Shown here: positions 11,263 to 20,634 of the stretch, in pieces
How the letters are laid out: each line of letters begins with the position of its first letter
Position numbering within the stretch: position 1 is the stretch's first letter
Assembly: GCA_902563505.1 (NCBI GenBank)
Contig: CACEXK010000002.1
Coordinates: 1-64,000 of the forward strand
DNA from: an uncultured Alphaproteobacteria bacterium
GTDB lineage: Bacteria > Pseudomonadota > Alphaproteobacteria > Methylaequorales > Methylaequoraceae
Direction: 5' to 3'
Length of the DNA stretch: 64,000 nt
Notes under the pieces: generated by a model
What the model saw: the letters and a program-made list of their open reading frames with translations, nothing else
Database searches by the model: none
What the model was told of the DNA's origin: nothing
Translations under genes and position numbers: made by a program

Positions 11263-12657
11263 ATGCTTGAATCTATGATTATATCGGGTAAAGATTCTTT
11301 GCCTATTATTGAAGGTGGAAAAGGAATAGCAGTAAGTAGTGGAGAAAGTTCTGGAGCATGGGCTAAAGCTGGAGGTGTTGGAACATTTTCTGGAGTCAAT
11401 GCTGATTCATATGATGAAAATGGTAACTTAATCCCCCAAGTCTATAAAGAAAAAACAAGATCTGGAAGACACCGAGAGCTTATAAATTATTCAGTTGCTG
11501 GAGCAGTTGAACAGGCGAAAATTGCCAGGGATATTGCTGGAGATAAAGCTCCAATACATATAAATATTTTATGGGAAATGGCTGCAGCAGAACAAATTCT
11601 TGAAGAAACACTAAAACAAGCTTCTGGGATTATTGATGGCGTAACCTGTGGTGCAGGAATGCCTTATAAGCTATCTGAGATTGCTGCAAAATATAAGGTT
11701 TTTTATTATCCTATTGTTTCATCTGCTCGAGCCTTTAACGCATTGTGGAAAAGATCTTATAGGAAAACATCTGAATTTCTGGGTGGTGTTGTTTATGAGG
11801 ATCCATGGTTAGCAGGAGGACATAATGGTCTATCGAATAGTGAAAACCCACTTAAGCCTCAACCACCTTTTCCAAGAGTAAAAGACTTAAGGTCTTTAAT
11901 GAATCAGTTTGATTTAAAAGAAGTTCCGATAATAATGGCTGGTGGGGTATGGAATCTTAGTGAGTGGGCTGATTGGATAAATAACCCAGATATAGGAAAA
12001 ATTGCCTTTCAATTTGGGACAAGACCCTTACTTACTGTTGAAAGTCCAATTCCCGCAGAATGGAAAAAAAAGCTTTTAACAATTAAAAAAGGAGAAGTTT
12101 CGCTACATAGATTCAGTCCAACAGGTTTTTACTCATCAGCTGTTAAAAATGATTTTCTCAATGAACTAGAGCAAAGATCATTGAGACAGACACCTTATTT
12201 AAAGGAGCAAACAAACGAATTTAACGAAAAAATTGAAATTGGACCAAGAAATAGAGCCTATTATGTAAAACATGCAGATAAATCTAAAATACTAAATTGG
12301 ATTAAGAAGGGTTTTTCTAAACCAATGACAACTCCTAGTGACACTTTGATTTGGGTCACTCTCAAAAAAGCCAGTCAAATAGTTAAGGATCAAATTGATT
12401 GTATGGGCTGCCTATCTTCTTGTTTATTTAGTAACTGGTCTCAGAATGAAAAAGGCACAACTGGTAAAAAAGCTGACCCAAGATCTTTCTGCATCCAGAA
12501 AACACTGCAAAGAATAAGTCATGGAATTTCCTCAATTGAAAATGAATTAATGTTTGCTGGCCACTCTGTTTATAGATTTGCAAGGGATCCTTTTTATAAG
12601 GGTGGATTTATTCCAAAAGTAAAAGAGCTTGTAGATAGAATCATGAAAGGTCAATAA
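11263..12657 (+). CDS. Nitronate monooxygenase-family flavin oxidoreductase with C-terminal Cys-rich segment
   Basis: TIM-barrel flavoprotein features (GGVGTFSGVN, GVTCGAGMPYK, PIIMAGGVWNLSEW, FGTRPLL); C-terminal CMGCLSSC. Confidence 0.75.
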   Translation: MLESMIISGKDSLPIIEGGKGIAVSSGESSGAWAKAGGVGTFSGVNADSYDENGNLIPQVYKEKTRSGRHRELINYSVAGAVEQAKIARDIAGDKAPIHINILWEMAAAEQILEETLKQASGIIDGVTCGAGMPYKLSEIAAKYKVFYYPIVSSARAFNALWKRSYRKTSEFLGGVVYEDPWLAGGHNGLSNSENPLKPQPPFPRVKDLRSLMNQFDLKEVPIIMAGGVWNLSEWADWINNPDIGKIAFQFGTRPLLTVESPIPAEWKKKLLTIKKGEVSLHRFSPTGFYSSAVKNDFLNELEQRSLRQTPYLKEQTNEFNEKIEIGPRNRAYYVKHADKSKILNWIKKGFSKPMTTPSDTLIWVTLKKASQIVKDQIDCMGCLSSCLFSNWSQNEKGTTGKKADPRSFCIQKTLQRISHGISSIENELMFAGHSVYRFARDPFYKGGFIPKVKELVDRIMKGQ

Positions 12658-12688
12658 ATAATTCACCGCCTTAAAAAAACTAAATTTT

Positions 12689-13159
12689 TTAATTTTCAGA
12701 ATTAAATCCCCACAAATCATTTTTTTTAACCCATCCCCTGATTTTTTTTGTATCTGAAACATTACACCATTCTTTTTTACATTTGAGTATTTTGAAAATA
12801 AATTCTTTTTCAGCAATTGCCAGAATCTTAGATTTGGAATTTGGAAATTTATGAAGATTCGATGAAGGTGAAGTTACTATAACAAAATTTTCTTTTTTTA
12901 ATTGAGTTTTTGATACCCAACCCTCACGCTTCTTATAATCTCTAATTTTAAACCAGTTCTCAAACTCCTCAATTATTTCTAAAGGGTAACCTTTTATTAA
13001 TATTTTATATAACTTTAGATGATTGATTCCAGGACCAATCCGAATATTGACTTCATTATATTTTGTGGAATAAAAATTTTTTTTTTTAAAACTTAAAAGA
13101 TCATTAAGTGGTATAATTGAAAAAACTAAAATGAAAAAAAATGATTTTAAAAAAAGCAT
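12689..13159 (-). CDS. Secreted bacterial SH3-domain protein
   Basis: N-terminal signal peptide; NIRIGPGINHLKLYKILIKGYPLEIIEEFENWFKIRDYKKREGWV; repeated SH3b-like second half. Confidence 0.75.
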   Translation of the reverse strand: MLFLKSFFFILVFSIIPLNDLLSFKKKNFYSTKYNEVNIRIGPGINHLKLYKILIKGYPLEIIEEFENWFKIRDYKKREGWVSKTQLKKENFVIVTSPSSNLHKFPNSKSKILAIAEKEFIFKILKCKKEWCNVSDTKKIRGWVKKNDLWGFNSEN

Positions 13160-14129
13160 AATCTTGCTTACAAGAAAATTGCCAGAAAAGATAGAAAAAA
13201 AATTACAAAAGAACTATACAATAGTCCAGAACAAAACTGACAAAAGATACTCTTATAAAGATTTAAAAAAAAAGATTCAAGAAGTTGATATTCTGGTTCC
13301 TTGCATTACTGATACAATTGATGCTTCAATTATTAAAGCAGGGAAGAAGTTAAAGCTAATAGCAAATTTTGGAAATGGAGTTGATAACATAGATTTGATT
13401 ACAGCCGAGGATAGGAAAGTTCAAGTTACTAATACCCCTGATGTATTAACTGATGACACAGCTGATTTAGTTCTAACTATGACGCTAATAATTAGTAGAA
13501 AGATTTTATTAGCACAGCAAAAACTGAAAAATGGCAGTTGGAAGGGCTGGGGTCCAAATGAGACATTGGGTGAGAGAATTAAAGGAAAGAAACTTGGTAT
13601 AATTGGAATGGGCAGAATTGGATCAGCAGTAGCAAAAAGAATGAAAATGTTGGGAATGAAAATCAAGTATCATAATAGAAAAAGGGTCAGCAAAAAGATT
13701 GAAAGTGAATACGATGCAAAATATTATAGAAACTTGGAAGAAATGTTGGCTTGCTCAGATGTGATTACTATTCACTGTCCATTTACGCCAGAAACATTTC
13801 ACTTACTATCTAAGAAACGTCTAAAATTTTTAAAGAAAAATTGTATCGTTATAAATACATCTAGGGGAGAAATTGTAGATGAAGAAGCCTTAGCAAATAT
13901 TTTATTTGAAAAGAAGATTGGCGGAGCAGGTTTAGATGTTTTTGAGCACGAACCCCAAGTAACAATGAAACTTCTTGAATGTGATAATGTGGTGTTGCTC
14001 CCACACATAAGTTCAGCTACCAAGGAAAGTAGAATTGCTATGGGTGAGAGAGTGATTAGAAATATTGAAAATTTTGTAAAGGGTAAGCTACCTCCCGATA
14101 GAGTTAAGTATAGAAATTATAAGCATTAA
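13131..14129 (+). CDS. D-2-hydroxyacid dehydrogenase (glyoxylate/hydroxypyruvate reductase-like)
   Basis: GKKLGIIGMGRIGSAVAKRMK; NTSRGEIVDEEAL; GGAGLDVFEHEP. Confidence 0.88.
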   Translation: MKKNDFKKSIILLTRKLPEKIEKKLQKNYTIVQNKTDKRYSYKDLKKKIQEVDILVPCITDTIDASIIKAGKKLKLIANFGNGVDNIDLITAEDRKVQVTNTPDVLTDDTADLVLTMTLIISRKILLAQQKLKNGSWKGWGPNETLGERIKGKKLGIIGMGRIGSAVAKRMKMLGMKIKYHNRKRVSKKIESEYDAKYYRNLEEMLACSDVITIHCPFTPETFHLLSKKRLKFLKKNCIVINTSRGEIVDEEALANILFEKKIGGAGLDVFEHEPQVTMKLLECDNVVLLPHISSATKESRIAMGERVIRNIENFVKGKLPPDRVKYRNYKH

Positions 14130-14884
14130 TCTTTGCAAATTTTACAGGTTGGATTTTTTACTATTCTTATTTTTCTGAAATTCCTGTTAAAACAGTCGAA
14201 TGAGAGAAATTCCCTGAAAATTTCATTTTTAGTTCCTAAAATAATATTGATAGTTAAAATTGCCTGAAGCACGCCACCTAACCCTGCAATTGGTGCAACG
14301 ATTCCCATTTCATCACAATTTAATTGATGATTGGTGTTTGTGTTTGGGAAAATACATTCGTAGCAGGGATTTTTTTTACCTTTCCAAGGTGAAAGAGCAA
14401 AAGCTTGAACATCAAAACTTTGAATAGCCGCAGAAACTAAAATTTTTTTATTATTTATGCAGAATTTATTTATTAAATACCTAGATTTAAAATTATCAGT
14501 GCAGTCAAGGATGATATTATGGTTTTGCAGTAATTTTTTAATATTATTTTTTTGAATTTTAGCATTTACAATTTCAAGCGTAGCATGAGGATTTATTTTT
14601 TTAAGATTTTTTAAAATAGAAACTGTTTTTTTATTACCAATATCTTCCTCAAATAATAATGTTTGTCTATTCAAATTACTTAGCTCAACTTTGTCAGAAT
14701 CAATGATCTTTATTTTACCTACACCTGCCATAGTTAAGTATTGAGCAGCAGAGGTTCCAAGACCTCCACAACCAATTAAAAGAATAGATGAATTTTTTAT
14801 TTTTTCTTGACCTTTAATCCCAATTTTTTCAATCAAAATCTGTCTGGAATATTTCTCAATTTCTCTATCACTTAGTTTAATCAT
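14126..14884 (-). CDS. HesA/MoeB/ThiF family adenylyltransferase
   Basis: RYSRQI-like motif YSRQILIEKIG, SILLIGCGGLGTSAAQYLTMAGVGKIKIID, LSNLNRQ; C-terminal CxxC (CKIC). Confidence 0.88.
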   Translation of the reverse strand: MIKLSDREIEKYSRQILIEKIGIKGQEKIKNSSILLIGCGGLGTSAAQYLTMAGVGKIKIIDSDKVELSNLNRQTLLFEEDIGNKKTVSILKNLKKINPHATLEIVNAKIQKNNIKKLLQNHNIILDCTDNFKSRYLINKFCINNKKILVSAAIQSFDVQAFALSPWKGKKNPCYECIFPNTNTNHQLNCDEMGIVAPIAGLGGVLQAILTINIILGTKNEIFREFLSFDCFNRNFRKIRIVKNPTCKICKD

Positions 14885-14886
14885 TC

Positions 14887-15837
14887 TTAAATATCGTTAA
14901 AAAGGTCAGTTGACAAATATCTTTCGGCGAAGGATGGAATAATTATTATGGTATTTTTATCTTTCATACCAGTACTTTCATGAATTTCAACGGCAGCTGC
15001 TAATACAGCTCCTGAAGAAATACCTCCAGTAATGCCCTCATATTTTGCAAGGATTCTAGAATAATTGAAAGCCGACGAATTACTTATGGAAATAGTTTTA
15101 TCAATTATTTTTGTATCAAGAGTCTTGGGAATAAAACCGGCTCCTATTCCTTGAATGGAATGAGAACCCGCATCACATCCACTTATTACTGCTGAATCTT
15201 CTGGTTCAACGGCAAAAATTTTTACTTCTTTTTTCTTTTTCTTCAAAAAATTTCCAACTCCAGTAATCGTTCCGCCAGTACCTACGCCTGCCATAAAGTT
15301 ATCAATTTCACCTTTACAATCATCCCAAATTTCTTTGGCTGTTGTTCTAAAATGAATCTCAGGGTTAGACTGATTTTGAAATTGATTTAATATAATGCTA
15401 TTAGGTGTTTTTTTTTTCAATTCTTCTGCTTTTTTAATTGCTCCTCCCATTCCTAATTCCTTGGGTGTTGATACTATCTGGGCACCTAGGAAAAGAAGCA
15501 TTTTTTTTCTCTCAAGGGACATGCTATCAGGCATTGTTAGTAATAATTTATAACCTCTTGCCGCGCAAATAAAAGCTAAGGCTATACCAGTATTTCCGGA
15601 AGTTGGTTCAATAATTATTGTGTTAGAATTAATTTTTTTTTTTTTTTCCGCAGTATTAATCATTGCAAGACCAATTCTGTCTTTAACAGAACCAAGGGGA
15701 TTAAAAAACTCCAATTTAGCAATTATATTGCCATGAAGGTGAAATTGTTTTTTAATATTATTAAGTCTTACCAAAGGAGTATTTCCTACAGTCTCGTCAA
15801 TAGAATTAAAAATTTTACTCCTTGTGTTAGATGACAA
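14887..15837 (-). CDS. cysK: Cysteine synthase (O-acetylserine sulfhydrylase)
   Basis: VGNTPLVRLN, NPLGSVKDRIG, EPTSGNTGIALAF, GTGGTITGVG. Confidence 0.93.
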   Translation of the reverse strand: MSSNTRSKIFNSIDETVGNTPLVRLNNIKKQFHLHGNIIAKLEFFNPLGSVKDRIGLAMINTAEKKKKINSNTIIIEPTSGNTGIALAFICAARGYKLLLTMPDSMSLERKKMLLFLGAQIVSTPKELGMGGAIKKAEELKKKTPNSIILNQFQNQSNPEIHFRTTAKEIWDDCKGEIDNFMAGVGTGGTITGVGNFLKKKKKEVKIFAVEPEDSAVISGCDAGSHSIQGIGAGFIPKTLDTKIIDKTISISNSSAFNYSRILAKYEGITGGISSGAVLAAAVEIHESTGMKDKNTIIIIPSFAERYLSTDLFNDI

Positions 15838-16267
15838 AATCTACCTTCTTGTCAGGATGCTTTTGTAATTTTTTCTCTTTAGCTATTTTACATATCTCTT
15901 CGACGGAAATTTCATCAAGAAATTTAAAACATTTATCTGATATGTTGTTAATCATAGGCCCTATGACTTTCCTTGCTAATTCTGATTTGCAAATTTCTTT
16001 TGACTCATCATCTGAAACTGTTTTTATTATTTCAGATATTTTAATTTTTCTTCTTTCCCTTGCCAATCGATACCCTCCCTTTGGCCCCCTTGACCCAACA
16101 AGAATATTTTTCTTAACAAGAATTTGAAGAGTTTGTTCCAAATATCTTTTTGGAATTCTTTGTCTTTTAGCAATAGATATATTCTGGACTGGTTGAAGAC
16201 CAGAGTTTAATGCAATATCTACGACAGCCTCTATTGCATAAATTATTCTTTTTTGAATTTTAAACAA
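15827..16267 (-). CDS. Rrf2-family transcriptional regulator
   Basis: YAIEAVVDIALNS, IAKRQRIPKRYLEQTLQILVKKNILVGSRGPKGGYRLAR wHTH signature. Confidence 0.87.
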   Translation of the reverse strand: MFKIQKRIIYAIEAVVDIALNSGLQPVQNISIAKRQRIPKRYLEQTLQILVKKNILVGSRGPKGGYRLARERRKIKISEIIKTVSDDESKEICKSELARKVIGPMINNISDKCFKFLDEISVEEICKIAKEKKLQKHPDKKVDFVI

Positions 16268-16281
16268 TTAACTCTCCTAAA

Positions 16282-16725
16282 TTAGGCTCCTGTTGAACCG
16301 AATCCACCTGTATTTCTTTTTGTTGACTTTAGTTTTTTTACCTCCTCCAACTTAACTTTAGGTAATTCTGCAAAAATAATTTGAGCAATTCTCATTCCTC
16401 TAGATATTTTAAATTTTTTAGTACCATGATTGATTAATATTACTCCAATTTCCCCTCTGTAATCAGCATCAATTGTTCCAGGAGAATTTAATACAGTCAC
16501 TGAATTTTTAAGAGCAATACCTGACCTTGGTCTTACTTGTGCCTCATAGTTCTTAGGCATTTCAATAGAAAATCCACAAGGTATTAAAACAGTTTGATTT
16601 TTTTTGAGTATTTGATCTTCAGATACTGCCGCAACTAAATCAAATCCAGCGCTGTCTTTTGTTGCTTTTTGAAGGTTATACAGTCCTTTTCCGTTTTCCA
16701 ATACTTTAAATAAAATTTTAGCCAT
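16282..16725 (-). CDS. dut: dUTP diphosphatase
   Basis: SAGFDLVAA, RPRSGIALKNSVTVLNSPGTIDADYRGEIGVILIN, RNTGGFGSTG. Confidence 0.94.
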   Translation of the reverse strand: MAKILFKVLENGKGLYNLQKATKDSAGFDLVAAVSEDQILKKNQTVLIPCGFSIEMPKNYEAQVRPRSGIALKNSVTVLNSPGTIDADYRGEIGVILINHGTKKFKISRGMRIAQIIFAELPKVKLEEVKKLKSTKRNTGGFGSTGA

Positions 16726-16728
16726 ATT

Positions 16729-17931
16729 CTATAATCTATTATTTTTAAAAAAAGAAACAATTTTTTTTGCAAGTTTTAGTGCAACTAGATTTTTTTTCAT
16801 TTTTGGCCAAGATTCAACTTTGTTTTTATCTAGATAGAAAACTTGATTTTTTTCTGACATAAAACCTACACCATCTTGTATTTTATTGGCAATTATCCAA
16901 TCACAGCCCTTATTTTTTAACTTTTTTTTTGAATTTTTAATAAGATCGTTAGTTTCTGCAGAGAACCCAATAACTAATTTAGGCCTTTTATTTGACTTTG
17001 AAATATCACTAAGAACATCTTCATTAATTGAAAATTTTATGTTAGGTACCCCATTTATTTTTTTTATTTTCTTTTTACTGATTTTCTTAGATTTCCAATC
17101 AGAAATTGCTGCAACAGATATAAAAACATCTGCTGGGAGCTGTGCAATTGAACTTTTAAGAAATTCTTCCCCAGATTCAACATTTATTAATTTTACATTT
17201 CTTGGCGGTTCTAAATTTGTTGGCCCACTAATTAGAGTTGTCTTAGCACCAAAATTTGATAATATTTTTGCTATTTCATAACCCTGAATACCTGAAGAAA
17301 AATTGCTTATATATCTTATGGGATCAATTTTTTCTATGGACGGCCCTGTTGTAATTAAGACCTTAATTCCTAAAAGTTTTTGCTCAAAAAATGTTGTTGA
17401 GACCTCATCGATAATTAAATCAACATCCATAAGTTTTCCTCTACCCTTTGAGCCACAAGCTAATTTACCAGATTTTGGATTAAGTATAAAAAAACCAATT
17501 TTCTCTACATATTTAATATTTTTTCTGACAACTTTGTTATTCCACATGGATGTGTTCATTGCTGGAGCAATAAATTTTTTCGCATCTGAAGCTAAAATAA
17601 TATTTGTTGCAAGATCGTCAGCAATACCATTAGCTATTTTTGCAAGAAAATTAGCAGTACAAGGAACAATTAATATAGCATCACATTTATTTGCTAACTT
17701 AATATGACTCATATTTTTTTCTTCATCCAACGAAAATAAATTTAAGTGTACTTTTTTACCAAGCAGACTTTCAAATGATAAAACATTCACAAACTCGCCT
17801 GCATTTTTTGTAAGGACGCAATCTACACTTACATCTTTCTCAATTAATTTTCTTATTACATCAAGGGCTTTGTAACAAGCAATTCCGCCAGTCACTATTA
17901 CTAAGATTTTTTTCCCCTTTAATACATTCAT
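16729..17931 (-). CDS. coaBC: Bifunctional phosphopantothenoylcysteine decarboxylase/phosphopantothenate-cysteine ligase
   Basis: VTGGIACYKALD; PAMNTSMW; TTGPSIEKIDPIRYISNFSSG. Confidence 0.93.
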   Translation of the reverse strand: MNVLKGKKILVIVTGGIACYKALDVIRKLIEKDVSVDCVLTKNAGEFVNVLSFESLLGKKVHLNLFSLDEEKNMSHIKLANKCDAILIVPCTANFLAKIANGIADDLATNIILASDAKKFIAPAMNTSMWNNKVVRKNIKYVEKIGFFILNPKSGKLACGSKGRGKLMDVDLIIDEVSTTFFEQKLLGIKVLITTGPSIEKIDPIRYISNFSSGIQGYEIAKILSNFGAKTTLISGPTNLEPPRNVKLINVESGEEFLKSSIAQLPADVFISVAAISDWKSKKISKKKIKKINGVPNIKFSINEDVLSDISKSNKRPKLVIGFSAETNDLIKNSKKKLKNKGCDWIIANKIQDGVGFMSEKNQVFYLDKNKVESWPKMKKNLVALKLAKKIVSFFKNNRL

Positions 17932-18650
17932 TTTTTTTCCGATATGTGAATCGATGCAAGCCCCCCCATTATATCAATCACTTCGATTCTTTCAAAACCA
18001 GCCTTTTTAAGTTTTTTTGTAAGTTGTATTTGATTAGGGAAATTTCTTATGCTCTGAATAAGATATTCATATGCAACCTCATTATCTGAAAAAAATTTCC
18101 CGTATTTTGGTATAATTTTTGAGTAAAGAAAAAAAATTTTCCTAAGCATAACATTATTTATTTCACTAAATTCCATGCAAAAAAATTTCCCATTTTTTCT
18201 TAAAATTCTGTGAACTTCATTAAGAGATCTTTCTATATCAGTAAAATTTCTGAGTCCAAAACTAACCATAACATGGTCAAAGAAATTTTTTTTAAATGGT
18301 AACGATTCTGCATTCCCATTGATATATTTTATTTTGAAATCTTGAAGTTTAGTTTTTGCTTGATTGATCATTTCAAGATTTGAGTCAAAAACTATACAAT
18401 CACAACTAAATTTTTTTTTAACTATTTTCGTCAAGTCTCCTGACCCAGATGCTAAATCTAATATAATGGAATCATTATTAATATCCATAATATCAATTAA
18501 CTTTTCTTTCCATGTTCTATGTAAGCCAAGACTCATCAAATCATTCATAAAGTCATATTGTTTTGAAACATTTGAAAAGATTTGACTAATAAAATTTTCT
18601 TTTTTATTTTTATCAAAAGTTTTAATATTTTTTAGAAAATTATTTTCCAT
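17928..18650 (-). CDS. ubiE: Ubiquinone/menaquinone biosynthesis C-methyltransferase
   Basis: FSNVSKQYDFMNDLMSLGLHRTWK, LDLASGSGDLT, SFGLRNFTDIERSLNEVHRILRKNG. Confidence 0.93.
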   Translation of the reverse strand: MENNFLKNIKTFDKNKKENFISQIFSNVSKQYDFMNDLMSLGLHRTWKEKLIDIMDINNDSIILDLASGSGDLTKIVKKKFSCDCIVFDSNLEMINQAKTKLQDFKIKYINGNAESLPFKKNFFDHVMVSFGLRNFTDIERSLNEVHRILRKNGKFFCMEFSEINNVMLRKIFFLYSKIIPKYGKFFSDNEVAYEYLIQSIRNFPNQIQLTKKLKKAGFERIEVIDIMGGLASIHISEKK

Positions 18651-19467
18651 GCCTGAATTACCTGAGGTTGAAACTGTAAGAGTTTTTTTAGACTCCCATA
18701 TGACTGGTCAAAAAGCTAACAAAATTAATATTATAAATAATAAGCTCCGTTATAAAATTCCAAATAATCTTAATCAAAGGCTAAGTAATACAATATTAAC
18801 AAAAATTAATAGAAGGGGAAAATACTTAATACTGGAATATGAAAATAATTTATTTTTGTTACTTCATCTTGGAATGACTGGTTATTTTAGATTTTCTAAA
18901 ATTTATAATTTCAAAAAACATGATCACTTATATTTTAAATTTGATGATTTTTATATTATTTTCAATGATATTAGAAAATTTGGTTATTTTAAACTTTATG
19001 AACATAAAGAATTTGTTAATTGTAAACACTTAAAAAACATGGGTCCAGAACCACTAAAAAAAGAATTTGATTTTAATTATTTTTTAAAAAGTTCAAAAAG
19101 AGATACGAAAATAAAAAATTTGTTAATGAACCAAAATTTTGTAGCAGGTCTTGGTAACATTTATTGCTCAGAGATATTATTCAAGGCTTCGGTGAGTCCT
19201 CAAAGAAATTCCAAATCATTAAAAAAAGATGAAATATTGAATATTATAAATTCAACAAAAAAAATTTTAAAAAAGTCGATAAAGTTAGGGGGTACTACAA
19301 TAAAAAACTTTATTGTTTCTGACCTAAAAATTGGATATTTTAAAAATGAGTTGAATGTATACGGAAGAGATAATATGACATGTAAAAGATGCAAAAATCT
19401 TTGTCATATAAAAAAAATTGTTCAAAATGGAAGGTCAACTTTTTTTTGTTCAAACTGTCAATTTTAA
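18649..19467 (+). CDS. mutM: Formamidopyrimidine-DNA glycosylase
   Basis: MPELPEVETVR start; NQNFVAGLGNIYCSEILF; C-terminal zinc finger CKRCK...CSNC. Confidence 0.95.
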   Translation: MPELPEVETVRVFLDSHMTGQKANKINIINNKLRYKIPNNLNQRLSNTILTKINRRGKYLILEYENNLFLLLHLGMTGYFRFSKIYNFKKHDHLYFKFDDFYIIFNDIRKFGYFKLYEHKEFVNCKHLKNMGPEPLKKEFDFNYFLKSSKRDTKIKNLLMNQNFVAGLGNIYCSEILFKASVSPQRNSKSLKKDEILNIINSTKKILKKSIKLGGTTIKNFIVSDLKIGYFKNELNVYGRDNMTCKRCKNLCHIKKIVQNGRSTFFCSNCQF

Positions 19468-19468
19468 A

Positions 19469-19813
19469 ATGAGAATATTATTAATTTTTTTTGCCCTATG
19501 CCTTCAAACTAAAGTGTATGCTCAAGAAATATTTATAGAAGGTTTAGGAGATATTCCAATTTATAAAGAGATGGACTATGTTGAAGATTCTCTCATTTTA
19601 TTTGATAAAGTAGATGGTAGATATGTTTCGACAAAAACTAAAGGGAAATACTCAAAAAAAGAAGTAAAAGAATTTTATTTTAAAACTCTCCCAAATTTAG
19701 GATGGAAGATCCAAAAAAAAAATTTTTTCGATCGCGATGGAGAAAGACTTGAAATAAAATTCTATGATGAAGAAGATGAAACAATTGTACTTTTCAAAAT
19801 TTTTCCTAAATAA
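19469..19813 (+). CDS. Secreted hypothetical protein (signal peptide, MRILLIFFALCLQTKVYAQE...)
   Basis: ORF track starts at 19418, but ATG at 19469 directly after the mutM stop gives a clean signal peptide. Confidence 0.65.
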   Translation: MRILLIFFALCLQTKVYAQEIFIEGLGDIPIYKEMDYVEDSLILFDKVDGRYVSTKTKGKYSKKEVKEFYFKTLPNLGWKIQKKNFFDRDGERLEIKFYDEEDETIVLFKIFPK

Positions 19814-19827
19814 CTAACAAATTATTC

Positions 19828-19856
19828 TTGACCATTGCCAAATTCAAAAGTATAAA
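19828..19856 (+). promoter_or_regulatory. Putative sigma70-type promoter for rpsT (TTGACC-N17-TATAAA)
   Basis: TTGACC at 19828-19833, 17-nt spacer, TATAAA at 19851-19856, close to consensus. Confidence 0.55.
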
Positions 19857-19866
19857 CCCTTAGATT

Positions 19867-20133
19867 ATGGCTAATATTAAATCTGCAAAAAAAAGAATAA
19901 TTCAAACCATCAAACGGTCTGAAATTAATAAAAATAGAAGATCTCAAATAAGAAGTGGGATAAAAAACCTAATTAGTCTAATAGATTTAAAAAAAAAAGA
20001 AGAATCTCAAAAAAAAATTCACAATTTGGAATCTGACTTATTCAAGGCGGTATCAAGGGGTGTTTATAAGAAAAATACAGCCTCTCGAATTATTTCAAGG
20101 CTATCGCAGAAATTAAAGAAGCTGAGTCAATAA
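19867..20133 (+). CDS. rpsT: 30S ribosomal protein S20
   Basis: MANIKSAKKRIIQTIKRSEINKNRRSQIRSGIKNL; adjacent to the dnaA region. Confidence 0.94.
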   Translation: MANIKSAKKRIIQTIKRSEINKNRRSQIRSGIKNLISLIDLKKKEESQKKIHNLESDLFKAVSRGVYKKNTASRIISRLSQKLKKLSQ

Positions 20134-20155
20134 ACTTTTTTTTAGTTTTTATTGA
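20127..20155. terminator. Possible AT-rich hairpin at rpsT 3' end
   Basis: TCAATAAACT / AGTTTTTATTGA imperfect inverted repeat around a T-tract, overlapping the rpsT stop; low GC, so weak evidence. Confidence 0.3.
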
Positions 20156-20205
20156 TTCATTTGTTATATTAGATAAGCTAATTGTTTCATTTGTTGGAAT
20201 TTATT

Positions 20206-20628
20206 ATGGACTTAGATTATGCAGGGGATCTCTCACCCGAAAAGAGCTGGGATATTCTTAAAAAAGAGGGTGATAGCTATTTAGTTGATTGCAGAACATC
20301 AGCAGAATGGGCATTTGTGGGTGTGCCAGATCTAGAGTCGTTAAAAAAAAAAGTAATATTTATAGAATGGCAAATCTTCCCAATAATGGAGAAAAATTCG
20401 AGATTCTTGCAGGAAATCTCTGAAAATATAACTGATAAAAACTCTAAAATAATTTTTCTTTGTAGATCTGGTGCAAGATCCAGGTCTGCAGCTGAATTCC
20501 TTACATCTCAGGGCTATTCAAATTGCTACAATTGTTCAGATGGTTTTGAAGGTTCTCACAATGAAATTGGTCATAGGGGTAAAATAAATGGTTGGAAACA
20601 TTCAAACTTACCCTGGAAGCAAGGATGA
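20206..20628 (+). CDS. Rhodanese-domain protein
   Basis: YLVDCRTSAEWAFVGVPDL; IIFLCRSGARSRSAAEFL active-site loop; likely start ATG 20206 (MDLDYAGD). Confidence 0.85.
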   Translation: MDLDYAGDLSPEKSWDILKKEGDSYLVDCRTSAEWAFVGVPDLESLKKKVIFIEWQIFPIMEKNSRFLQEISENITDKNSKIIFLCRSGARSRSAAEFLTSQGYSNCYNCSDGFEGSHNEIGHRGKINGWKHSNLPWKQG

Positions 20629-20634
20629 AAATTA

